Under the pieces are notes generated by a model. The model saw only the letters and a program-made list of their open reading frames with translations, was not told the origin of the DNA and ran no database searches. A program made the translations under genes and the position numbers. Positions 45,113 to 55,019 of a DNA stretch of 64,000 nucleotides are shown piece after piece (the stretch's first letter is position 1; the number at the start of each line of letters is the position of its first letter). The DNA is taken from positions 1-64,000 of the forward strand of contig CAZDLO010000001.1 in the NCBI GenBank assembly GCA_964506325.1, in the 5' to 3' direction. Source of the DNA: CAINVV01 sp964506325. Its GTDB lineage: Bacteria; Bacteroidota; Bacteroidia; Bacteroidales; Prolixibacteraceae.

Positions 45113-45145
45113 CAAAGGTATAAAAAATATTATACAAAGATCAAA
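45113..45145 (-). promoter_or_regulatory. promoter for yceD-rpmF
   Basis: On the minus strand TTTG (45145-45142) and TACCTTTG (45120-45113) are 21 nt apart, a near-perfect Bacteroidota promoter. It lies inside the longest open frame of yceD and so decides the start codon. Confidence 0.65.
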
Positions 45146-45175
45146 ATGAATCAGACATTTTGATAATGTGATGAT

Positions 45176-47077
45176 TCAGCTACCTGTTACAGCTACAATT
45201 TCCCTTATAGTATTGCAGATTCCACCTTTATCGAAGCCGCATTCGCGGTAAAGTTCCAGTTGAGTCCCCTGTTCAATAAACCGATCCGGCACTCCAAGTC
45301 GGACCACTGATCTCCTGAGATCCCGGGATGCATAATATTCTACAACAGCACTGCCGAAACCACCTGCAATTACACCGTCTTCAATGGTGATTATATGAGT
45401 GAAGCGAACTGCTACTTCATCGAGAATCTCATGATCCAAAGGTTTTACAAACCTCATATCATAATGTGCAACAGAGATATTCTCAGCCTCGAGAATTTTT
45501 CGGGCTTCCATAACAAAGTTACCCGGATGACCTATTGACAGGACAACAATATCAGTGCCATCGGAAATTTTCCTGCCTTTTCCTACCGGTATCTCTGAAA
45601 AATCAAGTTGCCATTCCTTGTGTCTGCCGCTGCCCCGGGGATACCTTATGGCGAAGGGGCCTTTGTCTGGTAGCTGGGCCGTATACATTAAATTCCTAAG
45701 CTCAAGTTCGTCCATCGGAGCGGAAACAGTCATGTTGGGAATGCTGCGCATAAATGACAAATCAAAAACCCCATGATGTGTTGCCCCGTCTGCGCCAACC
45801 AGTCCTCCGCGATCCATGCAAAAAACCACATTCAATTTCTGAAGTGCAACATCATGGATGATCTGGTCATAGGACCTTTGCATAAAGGAGGAATAAATAT
45901 TTACAAACGGAAGTTTGCCTGAAACCGCCATCCCTGCAGCGAAGGTCACTGCATGAGGTTCGGCAATGCCTACATCAAAAGCCCTGTCAGGCATCTCTTC
46001 CATCATAATATTCATGGAACATCCACTTGGCATTGCCGGAGTCACACCTACGATATTTTTATTTTTTCTGGCCAGTTCCAGCAGCGTAAGTCCAAAGACA
46101 ACCTGGTATTTCGGGATTTTCGGATGCTGTCCGGGATCAGTGAATATCTCACCTGTCACCACATCAAATTTACCTGGTGCATGCCATTTGGTGGCATCGT
46201 TTTCTGCAGGGGTGAAACCTTTACCTTTCTTGGTAAGTACGTGAAGCAGCTTTGGCCCGGGAATCGCTTTAAGGTCATTCAGTATCCGGGTCAGGGCAAC
46301 AACGTCATGGCCATCAACAGGGCCAAAATATCGGAATCCGAGTGCTTCAAAAAGATTACTGTCGTTGAAAACGATTGATTTGACAGCATGTTGATGTCTT
46401 TTAAGCAAGGAAAGCATTTTCCTCCCGGCAGTTCTGAAATGCTTGAGTGCCTGCCATACGCCTGATCTAAGCCGGTTGTAGGCCCTTGAAGTCTGCATCC
46501 TGACAAAATACCTGCTAATCCCTCCAACGTTGGGATCGATCGACATGTTATTGTCATTCAGAATTACAAGAAGGTCTGCATTGGCTCCTCCGGCATTGTT
46601 CAGGCCTTCAAAAGCCATTCCACCTGTCATGGATCCGTCACCGATGATTGCCACGACTTTGCGGTCTTTTTCTCCATTCATCTGTGCAGCTATTGAGATG
46701 CCTAATGCAGCTGAAATGGATGTTGATGAGTGACCGACACCGAATGAATCGTATTCACTTTCCGATCTGTTCGGGAATCCGCTTAGACCCTTGTATCTCC
46801 TGTTTGTGTGGAACTGTTTTCTCCTCCCGGTCAAAATTTTGTGTCCGTATGCCTGATGCCCAACATCCCAGATCAACTTATCATAGGGAGTATTGTAAAC
46901 ATAATGCATGGCTACAGTTAGTTCAACAACTCCCATACTAGCCCCGAAATGGCCTGGATTGCAGGAAGCTTCCCTTATTATCAGTTCTCTCAGTTCGGTA
47001 CAGACAGCAGGGAGGTCCTTTTCTTTAAGTTTCTTAAGATCAGATGGATAGTCAATATTTTCGAGAAAATTTGCCAT
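45176..47077 (-). CDS. dxs: 1-deoxy-D-xylulose-5-phosphate synthase
   Basis: A 633-residue thiamine-diphosphate enzyme. It has the N-terminal DVGHQAYGHKILTGR, GDGSMTGGMAFEGLNNAG (ThDP/metal motif GDG...N) and the central GVTPAMPSGCSM and MDRGGLVGADGATHHG segments. It makes DXP from pyruvate and glyceraldehyde-3-phosphate, the first step of the MEP isoprenoid pathway; ispD is also in this window. ATG 47077 is preferred over 47110, because a -7 element at 47127-47134 would otherwise leave almost no leader. Confidence 0.95.
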   Translation of the reverse strand: MANFLENIDYPSDLKKLKEKDLPAVCTELRELIIREASCNPGHFGASMGVVELTVAMHYVYNTPYDKLIWDVGHQAYGHKILTGRRKQFHTNRRYKGLSGFPNRSESEYDSFGVGHSSTSISAALGISIAAQMNGEKDRKVVAIIGDGSMTGGMAFEGLNNAGGANADLLVILNDNNMSIDPNVGGISRYFVRMQTSRAYNRLRSGVWQALKHFRTAGRKMLSLLKRHQHAVKSIVFNDSNLFEALGFRYFGPVDGHDVVALTRILNDLKAIPGPKLLHVLTKKGKGFTPAENDATKWHAPGKFDVVTGEIFTDPGQHPKIPKYQVVFGLTLLELARKNKNIVGVTPAMPSGCSMNIMMEEMPDRAFDVGIAEPHAVTFAAGMAVSGKLPFVNIYSSFMQRSYDQIIHDVALQKLNVVFCMDRGGLVGADGATHHGVFDLSFMRSIPNMTVSAPMDELELRNLMYTAQLPDKGPFAIRYPRGSGRHKEWQLDFSEIPVGKGRKISDGTDIVVLSIGHPGNFVMEARKILEAENISVAHYDMRFVKPLDHEILDEVAVRFTHIITIEDGVIAGGFGSAVVEYYASRDLRRSVVRLGVPDRFIEQGTQLELYRECGFDKGGICNTIREIVAVTGS

Positions 47078-47126
47078 TAAAACCGAACTTTTTTTGTGAA
47101 CACAATTCAAAATAAATTTTGAACCG

Positions 47127-47134
47127 CAAAGATA
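47127..47134 (-). promoter_or_regulatory. possible -7 element for dxs
   Basis: TATCTTTG on the minus strand matches TAnnTTTG exactly, about 50 nt upstream of ATG 47077. No -33 TTTG was seen at the normal distance. Confidence 0.35.
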
Positions 47135-47146
47135 GACTTAATTAGT

Positions 47147-48580
47147 TTATTTCTTCTTCCAGGCGGTATTTAGCGTGTAAGCTTCCAATAATTCGACAAA
47201 AAGCTCACCCCCCTGGGTGTAAAGTGTAATTTCTTCCTCCTCTGATGCAGGAGAAAAACAAGTGCTGATTCCTGCCTCTCCATTGTTCCCGAATACTTCA
47301 ATCGATGAACGGTCCAGGATTATTTCAAGTTCAATTTTGCCTGCGATGGGTTCCAAAATCATTTTTTCTCCATTCACGAACAATATTTTTTTGGCGGAGT
47401 CATATTGAATATCTGTTCCTTCCGATTTTTTCCCGTTTCGGACAATGATACCAAATCGATCAGAGCTTTTAGGCTGCAACACTGCCCTAATAAAGACAGC
47501 ATCTCCAGTGATCCCGCTCAACAGATTTCCCTTAATTCCAGGAATCAAATTTTTATCCTTTTTGAGTAGGTCATGATCGAAAAGGGTTGAAATAGAGGAA
47601 ACAGGTTTTCTGCATAAAACAAGACCATTCCGGATGGATCTGAGGGATAATTCAGTAGGAAAGCTCATCTGCCCGTTGAACGGCATGTCAGGATATTCTC
47701 CGCCTCGCATCCATGCAATCAGGATAACCTTGCCATCAGGAGCATTGGACAAAGTCTGCGCAGAGAAGAAATTTTTTCCAAGGTCAAGCTTTTTTGTTTC
47801 TGTTTCCGGCTTGAAAGCAATACCGTCAAAGGATCCGATTTTGTATTCACCTTCCCCGCTAATGAGCACCCATTTTCTTTCCGTACTATTCCCATCCACT
47901 CCTATTTCAAATATATCAGGACATTCCCCGGTGTCACCAATGTGACTTTGAAATTGCCAGTGGAGAAGATCGGACGAATTATAGAAAGAAATGCCCGGTG
48001 TTTTTCCATCCTCCCCTTTTGCACGATACATGGCAAGAATCCATTTCCCTGTTGGTTTGTGAAAAAAAACTTTTGGATCCTGGTCTTTTGCCCCGGTACT
48101 GCTGATAACCGGATTCTTAGCGTACTTATTCCATGTTGATCCTTTGTCCGTGCTGTAGGCAATGTTTTGATTTCCCTGGCTGTCAGAATAAAAAATCAGC
48201 ATTGCCCCAGCCCCGTTTTGCCTTAGCCCGGTCACGTTCATGGAATCAATTACTGCACTCCCTGCCATGGGACGACAGGTGGTAACATCAGTTGCTTTTT
48301 CATCAGGCACAAATGCAAAGGGACGATGTTCCCAATGGACCAAATCCTTGCTGACTGCGTGTCCCAACCTGTTGGTCAGTAATTTTTTATCAATGGATAC
48401 ATTTTGATAAAAAAGATGGTACTCCCCCAGGTAAAAAACAAAGCCTGACGGTTCAAACAACCAGTCTTTCTCAGGAGAGAAATGAATCTGCGGGCGGTAT
48501 TTTTCGTTGTAATAAGTTTTGTCAGATTTGGCTGATACCAATAAAACCAAAACAATCAGTGAATATATTATATACTTCAT
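47147..48580 (-). CDS. GH32-like protein with altered catalytic motif
   Basis: A 477-residue exported protein with a signal peptide (YIIYSLIVLVLLVSA). It has the five-bladed propeller of GH32 (invertase/levanase) and a C-terminal beta-sandwich (~360-470). The acid/base motif GECPD (Glu219) is intact. The nucleophile motif WMNDPNG reads WLFEPSG, so the Asp is Glu43, and the RDP motif reads QDP (Asp168). Normal GH32 enzymes hydrolyse beta-fructosides. This protein may have shifted specificity or lost activity. No sugar transporter or fructokinase is adjacent. Confidence 0.75.
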   Translation of the reverse strand: MKYIIYSLIVLVLLVSAKSDKTYYNEKYRPQIHFSPEKDWLFEPSGFVFYLGEYHLFYQNVSIDKKLLTNRLGHAVSKDLVHWEHRPFAFVPDEKATDVTTCRPMAGSAVIDSMNVTGLRQNGAGAMLIFYSDSQGNQNIAYSTDKGSTWNKYAKNPVISSTGAKDQDPKVFFHKPTGKWILAMYRAKGEDGKTPGISFYNSSDLLHWQFQSHIGDTGECPDIFEIGVDGNSTERKWVLISGEGEYKIGSFDGIAFKPETETKKLDLGKNFFSAQTLSNAPDGKVILIAWMRGGEYPDMPFNGQMSFPTELSLRSIRNGLVLCRKPVSSISTLFDHDLLKKDKNLIPGIKGNLLSGITGDAVFIRAVLQPKSSDRFGIIVRNGKKSEGTDIQYDSAKKILFVNGEKMILEPIAGKIELEIILDRSSIEVFGNNGEAGISTCFSPASEEEEITLYTQGGELFVELLEAYTLNTAWKKK

Positions 48581-48624
48581 TTCCCGTTAAGTTAAGTTTT
48601 TTGGCGTTGTATAATGGAATTATC

Positions 48625-48632
48625 CAAATATA
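48625..48632 (-). promoter_or_regulatory. possible -7 element for the GH32-like gene
   Basis: TATATTTG on the minus strand matches TAnnTTTG, with ~40 nt from the predicted start to the ATG. No -33 TTTG was found. Confidence 0.35.
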
Positions 48633-48692
48633 CAGTTATTATAAAAACTTTATCAGGCGCAGGCCGGATAATTCTTGAAGCAGATAAAATCT

Positions 48693-48700
48693 TACTTTTG
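48693..48700 (+). promoter_or_regulatory. possible -7 element for the U32 gene
   Basis: TACTTTTG matches TAnnTTTG; a CTTG at 48674-48677 is only 15 nt upstream, shorter than usual. The leader to ATG 48819 would be ~110 nt. Confidence 0.3.
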
Positions 48701-48818
48701 CACCCGGTGTTTGAAGACAGGAAGGACTCAAAGATTTGATTGCTCAGCGTTCAGAATGGGTATAGCATACGGACCCATGCAAAGTTAAGTACTTCCGGCA
48801 CAATTAATAATTGAGGCA

Positions 48819-50072
48819 ATGCATGAAACTATTGAAATAATGGCTCCTGTCGGTTCCTATGAATCGCTGATGGCAGCAATCCAGGCAGGAGCGGGTTCGG
48901 TATACTTTGGCGTGGAGCACCTTAACATGAGAGCCAGATCGGCGAACAATTTCACCCTGGAGGATCTTCATGAAATTGCCAGGCGGGCAGGTAAAGCAAA
49001 CGTTAAAACCTATCTGACTGTCAATACTGTTGTATTTGATGAGGAGGCAGAAACATTGGGGAGGATCATCCTTGCCGCCAGGGAGGCTGGTGTTTCAGCT
49101 GTCATTGCTTCAGATCTGGCTGTCATCCAGGCTTGCAGGGCGATTGGAATGGAGGTACACATCTCGACCCAGTTAAATATTACCAATTACGAAACCGTTA
49201 AGTTCTATGCACAGTTTGCGGATGTAATGGTTCTGGCCCGTGAGATGAATATTGGCAGGGTATGGGAGATCTCAAGGAAAATCAGGGAGGACAATCTTTG
49301 TGGGCCCAATGGCGGGCTGGTCCGCCTGGAAATGTTTGTACATGGGGCATTGTGCATGGCCACATCCGGCAAATGCTATCTTTCCCTTCATGAGATGAAT
49401 TCCTCTGCGAACAGAGGCTCATGCCTTCAAAGCTGCAGGCGTGCCTATACTGTAACTGACAAGGAAACCGGTGCCGAGCTGGAAATCGACAATGAATATA
49501 TCATGTCTCCCAAAGATATGAAGACCATTCACTTTTTGAATAAGATACTGGATGCCGGGGTTACAGTACTTAAAATCGAGGGCCGGGCAAGAAGTGCTGA
49601 TTATGTGAAGTGCGTCGTGGAGTGCTACAAGGAAGCTGCAACTGCCTATTCCGAGGGAACTTTTACTCCGGAAAAGGTTGAAGACTGGGACAAAAGGCTT
49701 GCGACTGTTTTTAACAGGGGATTCTGGGATGGATACTATCTGGGTCAGCGTCTGGGTGAATGGAGCGGAAATTACGGTTCACTGGCAACAAAAAGAAGGG
49801 TTTATCTGGGAAAAGTCACCAATTTTTTTACAAAGATCAGTATTGGTGAGTTTAAACTAGAGACAGGCTCCCTGAAACCAGGGGATGAGATAATGATAAC
49901 CGGCCCAAGCAGTGGTGTAATACAGACATTGGTGGAGGAAGTTAGGGTTGAACTAAAGCCGGTTGATGAGGCTCCAAAGGGATCATATTGTTCAGTATCA
50001 GTACCATCCAAAGTCAGGAGGTCGGACAAGGTTTATAAAATAGTGGAAGCATCCCAGGTCAAAACACAATAA
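48819..50072 (+). CDS. peptidase U32 family protein
   Basis: A 417-residue U32 family protein starting with EIMAPVGSYESLMAAIQAGA and containing FVHGALCMATSGKCYLS and RGSCLQSCRRAY, the conserved Cys-rich segment. Related proteins (TrhP, RlhA in E. coli) make hydroxylated bases in tRNA or rRNA with iron-sulfur help; older members were called collagenases. An RNA-modification role is more likely than proteolysis here. A C-terminal beta-barrel (~330-417) follows the TIM barrel. Confidence 0.85.
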   Translation: MHETIEIMAPVGSYESLMAAIQAGAGSVYFGVEHLNMRARSANNFTLEDLHEIARRAGKANVKTYLTVNTVVFDEEAETLGRIILAAREAGVSAVIASDLAVIQACRAIGMEVHISTQLNITNYETVKFYAQFADVMVLAREMNIGRVWEISRKIREDNLCGPNGGLVRLEMFVHGALCMATSGKCYLSLHEMNSSANRGSCLQSCRRAYTVTDKETGAELEIDNEYIMSPKDMKTIHFLNKILDAGVTVLKIEGRARSADYVKCVVECYKEAATAYSEGTFTPEKVEDWDKRLATVFNRGFWDGYYLGQRLGEWSGNYGSLATKRRVYLGKVTNFFTKISIGEFKLETGSLKPGDEIMITGPSSGVIQTLVEEVRVELKPVDEAPKGSYCSVSVPSKVRRSDKVYKIVEASQVKTQ

Positions 50073-50165
50073 TCAGAAGCTCAGCTCAACTTTATCTGAA
50101 TATTTGCACCTTCTCCAACAATTCCTCGTTAAAATGCTATTTTTACCATAAATAGATTGAAGGCC

Positions 50166-52901
50166 ATGGGGAAGAAGCTGCTGATCTTTATTACATTCCT
50201 TTTATTATCAGGAAGTATAGCCGGCTGGTATTTTTTTGCCAGGGAGTCAAGGTATTTGGGTACATCTCCCCTTAAGGCCGTTCCCGCTGAATCACCAATG
50301 TTCTTGCGTGTCCGAGACCTTGGCGGTTTTACCGCCAAAACTGTAAAAAACAGTAGCTGGAAATCTCTGTCATCCTTCAGTAAGGTATCTGAGTTATTTG
50401 CTGGTTTCATTTTCCTCGATTCTTTGGCTGAAAAAAACAAGGATCTTGAGAAAATACTGCTGCACAAGGAAATGATCTTTATTCCGGGAGATAATACAAA
50501 GCTTTTTGTGCTCAGAACAAGAAGTATCTCTGAGAAAAAAAACCTAAGCAACTTAATCCGCAGTTATTTTCAGTCCAAAAATGTTTCAGCCATCCGGGAA
50601 GAGTTTATGGATGCTGAAATACAAAAGTATGAATGGAATGAAGATCAAAAGGCCAAGAGATGGCTGTTGGTTTTCTACCAGGGACTACTGATTGTTAGCG
50701 ATGATCCGGACCACATCCGTTCTGCCATTCAGCAAATGAACCAATCACCGGTAACCGATGATCCGGACTTTCTCCGGGTAAAGAACAATGAGACAGAAAA
50801 CATTGATCTCAATATTTACATTAACCACAAGACCTTTCCGAAATACCTCTCGGGGTATGCTGCCGATAACATGTGGTCAGCCATCCTGAAACCTGACTAT
50901 GCTAAATGGACAGAAATTGATGTAATACAAAAGGATAACCAGTTGCTTGTCAGCGGATTTACACTGCCGGATAGTAGCGGAACCTCCTATCTGGATGTTT
51001 TCCGCCGCCAAAAACCCGTTGCTGGTTCATTGGCTCAGTTCGTGCCATCAGCATCCAGTTATTTTTCAGTTCAGAACCTTTCCAATCCTATGGAATATTT
51101 TCAGGATTATCGCAATTATCTGGAAAAGAAAGGGAGATACGGGGAATACAGGGACAAACTTTTATCAATTTCCAAAGAAATCAGCCTCGATCTTGAAAAG
51201 TATCTGAATGAGAGCTATAGCGGAGAGGCTGCCTCAGTTTTCCTTAATTATAACCTTGGGCAACCTTCTGACAACAGGTTCCTGGTTTTGAGAATGAAAT
51301 CAGAAAATACTGATCCCCTGGTACTTGCCATCAAGAAATGGATGACTTCAAACAAAAAACGGTTCAGTGAAGCTGAAATAGCGGAGGCCATAAATAGTAA
51401 AATATGGAGAATGCCCGACGAGTATTTTGGTCGACTACTCGGGGAACAAAGCTTGGCTGCTGTTCCAACCAATTACATGACAGTTAATGAAGGGAATATA
51501 ATTTTTGGAGTATCTCCCGGTTCACTTAAGCGGTACCTTAAACACCTTAAGAACAATGAACTTTTGATTATGACCCCCTCATTTGTAAAGTTTTCCGCGG
51601 GTTTGGCAAGAAGGTCGAATTATTTTTTGTGGAGCGCTCCCGGACATTCACTCCCCTTTTTTGAATCTGTCATAAGTCAGGGGTATTTCCACGATTTAAC
51701 CATGGGAATTTCAGGTTTGAGGAAAATGGACAACATTGCCTGGCAATGGGGTTACGAAAACGGCCTGGTATATAATTCTGCCAGTCTCAGTTTTGATCCT
51801 TTGGCCAGCCAGGACCCAGTACCTTTCTGGAGTTACCGGCTTAGCGGCAAACTCTTGAAGAGACCAGTCTTTATCGCAGATCCAATGAATGATCAGGAAT
51901 GTTTACTGGTTTTCCAGGATCATGATAATTATCTGGTCTGTCTTGATAAGGATGGAATTGAAAAATGGAAAGTCCGGCTTGAAGGCCCGGTGATGGGTGA
52001 GATTAAAATGATTGACTTCTTCCGGAAGAAGGAATACCAAATGCTTTTTAACACAAGGAATGCCATCCATCTGATTGGCAACAACGGTGGTGAAATAAAA
52101 AATTACCCTATCAGGCTTAGATCTCCGGCCACAAGTGAAATTTCAGTGATTGATTATGATGGAAAAAAAAATTACAGGTACCTGATAGCCTGTCGTGACA
52201 GGAAAATTCATAACCTGGACAAATACGGCAAGCTAACTGCAGGATGGCAACCCAAAATCACGGAAAGTGCTGTTGAACTTCCCGTTAAGTATTTCAGGGT
52301 CGGATCAAAGGATTACCTGGTATATTCCGACCGTAAACATACTTATGTTGTTGACAGACAAGGCAAGGAACGGATTAAAATAAAAGAGGAATTTGCTCAT
52401 TCCGGCAATGCTGTTTTTTTTATAAAAGATAAAAACGGATCTCCGGTCCTGGTCACAACCGATGAAAAGGGCCAAATCCGGCTTATGAGCCTGGATGGAT
52501 CCTCCAAAAAAATGTCGATGGGAACTTTCTCCGGAGGGCACCTTTTTATGCCGGTGGAAGTATCAGGGGCAGAACCCACTGAATTTTTGTTTGTTGACGG
52601 GAAAACTGCATCACTGTATGATTTCTCAGGCAACCAAATTTTCACAAAAGAGCTGAATATTCTTACGGATATGGCTCCTTCACTGAAAACCTTTGGTAAT
52701 GAAAGAGTAATTGAATTATTTTCAACCACGGAGAACAAGGCGATGCTTGTCAGGAGTGACGGAACTGAATTCAGTTTTCAGTTACCGGAGAAATACAGTT
52801 TGCAGTCAATTGGAATATTCGATCATAAGTCTTCTGTCGGTAACCTTCTGACTTGTTCACCGGATAATGTTTTATACAACTTTCAATTGATAATAAAATG
52901 A
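50166..52901 (+). CDS. large DUF3352-like envelope protein with C-terminal propeller-like repeats
   Basis: A 911-residue protein with a single N-terminal membrane helix (LLIFITFLLLSGSIAGWYF). ATG 50166 is preferred over the TTG at 50157. Residues ~30-500 resemble DUF3352 (VPAESPMFLRVRDLGGFT, SSWKSLSSFSKV). The last ~370 residues contain repeated short beta units such as YLVCLDKDGIEKWKVRLEG and YVVDRQGKERIKIK, which look like PQQ/WD-type propeller blades. Function is unknown. Its stop overlaps the next gene by 4 nt. Confidence 0.6.
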   Translation: MGKKLLIFITFLLLSGSIAGWYFFARESRYLGTSPLKAVPAESPMFLRVRDLGGFTAKTVKNSSWKSLSSFSKVSELFAGFIFLDSLAEKNKDLEKILLHKEMIFIPGDNTKLFVLRTRSISEKKNLSNLIRSYFQSKNVSAIREEFMDAEIQKYEWNEDQKAKRWLLVFYQGLLIVSDDPDHIRSAIQQMNQSPVTDDPDFLRVKNNETENIDLNIYINHKTFPKYLSGYAADNMWSAILKPDYAKWTEIDVIQKDNQLLVSGFTLPDSSGTSYLDVFRRQKPVAGSLAQFVPSASSYFSVQNLSNPMEYFQDYRNYLEKKGRYGEYRDKLLSISKEISLDLEKYLNESYSGEAASVFLNYNLGQPSDNRFLVLRMKSENTDPLVLAIKKWMTSNKKRFSEAEIAEAINSKIWRMPDEYFGRLLGEQSLAAVPTNYMTVNEGNIIFGVSPGSLKRYLKHLKNNELLIMTPSFVKFSAGLARRSNYFLWSAPGHSLPFFESVISQGYFHDLTMGISGLRKMDNIAWQWGYENGLVYNSASLSFDPLASQDPVPFWSYRLSGKLLKRPVFIADPMNDQECLLVFQDHDNYLVCLDKDGIEKWKVRLEGPVMGEIKMIDFFRKKEYQMLFNTRNAIHLIGNNGGEIKNYPIRLRSPATSEISVIDYDGKKNYRYLIACRDRKIHNLDKYGKLTAGWQPKITESAVELPVKYFRVGSKDYLVYSDRKHTYVVDRQGKERIKIKEEFAHSGNAVFFIKDKNGSPVLVTTDEKGQIRLMSLDGSSKKMSMGTFSGGHLFMPVEVSGAEPTEFLFVDGKTASLYDFSGNQIFTKELNILTDMAPSLKTFGNERVIELFSTTENKAMLVRSDGTEFSFQLPEKYSLQSIGIFDHKSSVGNLLTCSPDNVLYNFQLIIK

Positions 52902-53506
52902 GAAGAGAACGGATTTTCTACATTTTGGGACTGGCAATATTGCTGTTTGTGTCGTGTAACCTCTCTGATTTTAAACTTGACAGGCTAGTCTATCCCTCCG
53001 GGCTCAATCCGGTCTTATACAGGCCTTTTTCCAGCGGATCTTACGTGGTAAAGGATTATACTACCTTTCCATGGTCCGGCAATACAATTGTTACAACAGA
53101 TCCTTTGAATTTCCATGTTATTCATTATCCGCTAACAGGTGTTACACTCTATACAACAGGGATGGATTCAATGGTCGTAATAGTAAAGACAGTAAATGAA
53201 ACACCCATGAAGTACAGGTATATACTTTCCTTTAACAATACAGATCTTGATTCAGGACCGATATTATTGAAGGAAGCTACAACCGACTCACAGGGTAATG
53301 TCATTGCCGCCTCAAGGGATTCCATTGAATACAAGCTTAACCCTGCCGATGTAATTAATCTTGCCAATGCTACACTGGTGGATCTGGCCATCACACTTCA
53401 CCAGCCCGGCACAACACCGGTCGTTGCCAATGCCCTGAAATTTGGGCAGATTTCTTTCAAAACAGGATTCAGGGCACCCATCAACCTGTTTAAGATTCAG
53501 CCATGA
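52898..53506 (+). CDS. hypothetical lipoprotein
   Basis: A 202-residue lipoprotein with lipobox LLFVSC and a beta-rich body; no known family recognised. It sits between a large envelope protein and a DUF5723 outer membrane protein, overlapping both by 4 nt (ATGA junctions). This coupling suggests that the three products work together at the envelope, perhaps as an outer membrane complex. A reading as a chaperone-like partner of the DUF5723 barrel is a guess. Confidence 0.6.
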   Translation: MRRERIFYILGLAILLFVSCNLSDFKLDRLVYPSGLNPVLYRPFSSGSYVVKDYTTFPWSGNTIVTTDPLNFHVIHYPLTGVTLYTTGMDSMVVIVKTVNETPMKYRYILSFNNTDLDSGPILLKEATTDSQGNVIAASRDSIEYKLNPADVINLANATLVDLAITLHQPGTTPVVANALKFGQISFKTGFRAPINLFKIQP

Positions 53507-54966
53507 GACAGACCTTTCTTTGCCTCGTAGTCCTTTGGATCCTGGTTGCAGGTGGAACTGTTGCTTTGTATGGTCAGCCAAACTCGCTCTATTACCTGAA
53601 ATCTGTCCCCCAGACCAAAGATCTCAATCCGGCAAGACCAGGCATAGAGAAAGGTTTTTACATCAGCCTGCCCCTCTTTTCAAAACTGGACCTTTCAGCA
53701 AATGCAAACAACTGGAGATATAATGATCTGATACACAAGGGTACGGGACTTCAGTCGGATTCGCTTGTGATGGATTTTAATAAATTCATGTCTTCTATAG
53801 GCAACAACAATTTTGTATTTGAGAATGCTGCCTTAACGCTCATAGAGTTTGGATGGAAAAGGAAAACAGATTTTTTTGCTTTTTCATGGACCGAAAAGGA
53901 GTCGGCAGAAGTTTTTTTCACGAAGAGCCTGGCTAACGTGATCTACTACGGCAATGCCCCGTACGTGGGCAGTACCTACCATTCCGGATATTTTGGAGGT
54001 ACAGGCCAGCATTATCGGGAGTTTGCTTTCACCTTTGCCCGCGAGATGACTAAAAAGATCAGCGTAGGAATAACCGGAAAATTGTTGTTTGGAATGTCAG
54101 GGATAAAGACTTCAGGATTGAATGCTGTAGCAGGCATGCCTGCTAACGGGGACCAGATTGATCTGGGTGCTTCAGGCAAAGTCTTTATTTCAGCACCTGT
54201 TGATCTCCGGGTAACAAACAACAATGGCTATCAGGGGTATGCCAATAGTTATTATAACAGGACAACCTACCTGACCAATTTCGGCAATCCCGGAATGGCG
54301 GTAGACCTTGGCTTCGCATCCAAAGTCAGCAAGGAATTTGAATTTTCCATGAGCCTTATTGATTTCGGCTTTATCACCTGGAATAATAATCTCTCTTCCT
54401 TTACTGAAAATGGGCAGTTTTTGTTCCGGGGAATTAACCTCAATACTCCTACAGCTACCAACAATCCACCAACTGTGACGGATGTTGCCAGTTTGCTCCT
54501 TCCGTTGCGGGATAGTGTGCGTGTTGCTTTTTTACCGGACCAGACAAATAGCAATTTCACAACACTTTTGCCGGTTAAGTTATATGTCGCGGGTGAGTAT
54601 AAATTAAACGACCTGTTTACGTTCGGTGGCGTTGCCAGGATAAGGATGTTTAATAATATGCTGCATACCTCTTTTACCGCTTCCGCAAATGCTGCATTTA
54701 CAAGGAAGCTTTCATTGTCTGCAAGCTATTCTGTTATGGAGTCGACTTTTGATAATCTGGGTCTTGCTGCCGCGTATCGTTTCCGCATATTTCAGCTCTA
54801 TGCTGCCTCTGACAATGTTTCGTCCCTGTTTTACCCAAGTATGGCAGCCAATATGAACCTGAGAATCGGAATCAACCTGATTTTCGGGGATGAAACCAAA
54901 CAAAGGAAAGGGGCCTATAGAAGGGGATCCTCAAGAACGGATGCTGGCTGTCCGGTATATAATTAA
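53503..54966 (+). CDS. DUF5723 family outer membrane protein
   Basis: A 487-residue exported protein with signal peptide (VLWILVAGGTVALYGQ). The N-terminus SLYYLKSVPQTKDLNPARPG and long amphipathic strands with regular aromatic girdles fit DUF5723, a Bacteroidota family predicted to form an outer membrane beta-barrel related to PorP/FadL-like proteins. C-terminal strands (LSASYSVMESTFDNLGLAAA, MNLRIGINLIF) support this. Substrate is unknown. Confidence 0.75.
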   Translation: MRQTFLCLVVLWILVAGGTVALYGQPNSLYYLKSVPQTKDLNPARPGIEKGFYISLPLFSKLDLSANANNWRYNDLIHKGTGLQSDSLVMDFNKFMSSIGNNNFVFENAALTLIEFGWKRKTDFFAFSWTEKESAEVFFTKSLANVIYYGNAPYVGSTYHSGYFGGTGQHYREFAFTFAREMTKKISVGITGKLLFGMSGIKTSGLNAVAGMPANGDQIDLGASGKVFISAPVDLRVTNNNGYQGYANSYYNRTTYLTNFGNPGMAVDLGFASKVSKEFEFSMSLIDFGFITWNNNLSSFTENGQFLFRGINLNTPTATNNPPTVTDVASLLLPLRDSVRVAFLPDQTNSNFTTLLPVKLYVAGEYKLNDLFTFGGVARIRMFNNMLHTSFTASANAAFTRKLSLSASYSVMESTFDNLGLAAAYRFRIFQLYAASDNVSSLFYPSMAANMNLRIGINLIFGDETKQRKGAYRRGSSRTDAGCPVYN

Positions 54967-54986
54967 GCTGACCTCAAAAAAATTAC

Positions 54987-54994
54987 TATTTTTG
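54987..54994 (+). promoter_or_regulatory. possible -7 element for the DUF4834 gene
   Basis: TATTTTTG matches TAnnTTTG, about 20 nt from the expected start to ATG 55020. No -33 element seen. Confidence 0.3.
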
Positions 54995-55019
54995 TGGACT
55001 GATGAAATTTCGTTAGGCC

